Part shown: piece by piece, positions 41,298 to 41,381 of the stretch | Layout of the letters: each line of letters begins with the position of its first letter | How positions within the stretch are numbered: the stretch's first letter is position 1 | Assembly (NCBI RefSeq): GCF_041538065.1 | Contig: NZ_JBGORW010000014.1 | Location: 1 to 41,381, forward strand | DNA from: Leptotrichia hongkongensis | GTDB lineage: Bacteria > Fusobacteriota > Fusobacteriia > Fusobacteriales > Leptotrichiaceae | DNA length: 41,381 bases | Reading direction: 5' to 3' | Notes under the pieces: generated by a model | What the model saw: the letters and a program-made list of their open reading frames with translations, nothing else | Told to the model about the DNA's origin: nothing | The model's database searches: none | Program-made: the position numbers and the translations under genes

Positions 41298-41381
41298 TTA
41301 AGGTTTAAAAAAATCAGATCTAACCATGAATACGGAAATATTTTAATTGTAACACACGGAACAGTCTTAGAACTATTTTTT
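41298..41381 (+). pseudogene. Histidine-phosphatase (phosphoglycerate mutase family) fragment, cut by window end
   Basis: The frame encodes RFKKIRSNHEYGNILIVT, then HGTVLELF, at the window end. This matches the late THG segment of phosphoglycerate-mutase-like phosphatases (usually ILVVTHGGVI). The frame is closed by a TAA at 41295-41297 and there is no start codon, so the N-terminal part with the RHG motif is missing. It may be a pseudogene, or the gene may be frameshifted; only the first 28 codons are visible. Confidence 0.45.

Overview
The window looks like a chromosomal segment of a Fusobacteriota member, most likely Leptotrichia or a close relative. The evidence is very AT-rich DNA with strong GGAGG-type ribosome sites, a diderm marker (kdsB, CMP-KDO synthesis) beside Firmicute-like genes (Asp23/AmaP), and oral-anaerobe functions such as a subtype-B tannase and contact-dependent-inhibition debris. 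The genus is an inference from gene content. No rRNA, tRNA, CRISPR array or intact insertion sequence was seen.

Layout. 0.2-3.8 kb (+): a BCCP-like protein without its biotinyl lysine, biotin carboxylase, Asp23, its membrane anchor AmaP, and NusB. 3.9-6.5 kb (+): a CynX-type MFS transporter, a frameshifted small lipoprotein gene, and NadR. 6.7-11.2 kb (-): ferritin and a PerR-like repressor, then a secreted tannase-like esterase translationally coupled to a sensor histidine kinase. 11.3-14.9 kb (-): infA-rpmJ-rpsM-rpsK-rpsD-rpoA-rplQ behind a near-consensus promoter; four of the seven genes start with GTG or TTG. 15-16.6 kb (-): a small methyltransferase and a membrane protein. 16.7-17.3 kb: a CopZ-like protein, then an apparent type I toxin-antitoxin locus. 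17.4-21.8 kb (-): TPR lipid/secretory protein, proA, membrane protein, gene debris, proB. 21.9-27.5 kb (-): small lipoprotein, cytoplasmic alpha-amylase, kdsB, D,D-carboxypeptidase, endonuclease III, TraX-like protein. 28-31 kb (+): an unusual operon of a cytoplasmic solute-binding-type protein, a CxxC-containing SIMIBI GTPase and an ABC ATPase with no permease. 31.2-34.9 kb (-): a decayed accessory region with two nearly identical immunity-gene cassettes, toxin tails and a broken MFS gene. 34.9-37.4 kb (-): Fic protein, YoaK-family protein, orphan response regulator. 37.7-41.0 kb (+): hisS, aspS, zinc-ribbon protein. The window ends in a histidine-phosphatase fragment.

The most striking item is at 17.05-17.31 kb. 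A 26-codon hydrophobic peptide gene on the minus strand faces a roughly 70-nt RNA gene on the plus strand. Each has a well-spaced promoter, both run into one shared bidirectional terminator with complementary C5/G5 loops, and an exact 14-nt direct repeat makes the RNA antisense to the peptide's start codon. This is the architecture of Fst/par-type type I toxin-antitoxin systems, with an unrelated-looking peptide. The second is the 28-31 kb operon, where both the binding protein and the ATPase carry a similar N-terminal helical domain and no membrane component is present.
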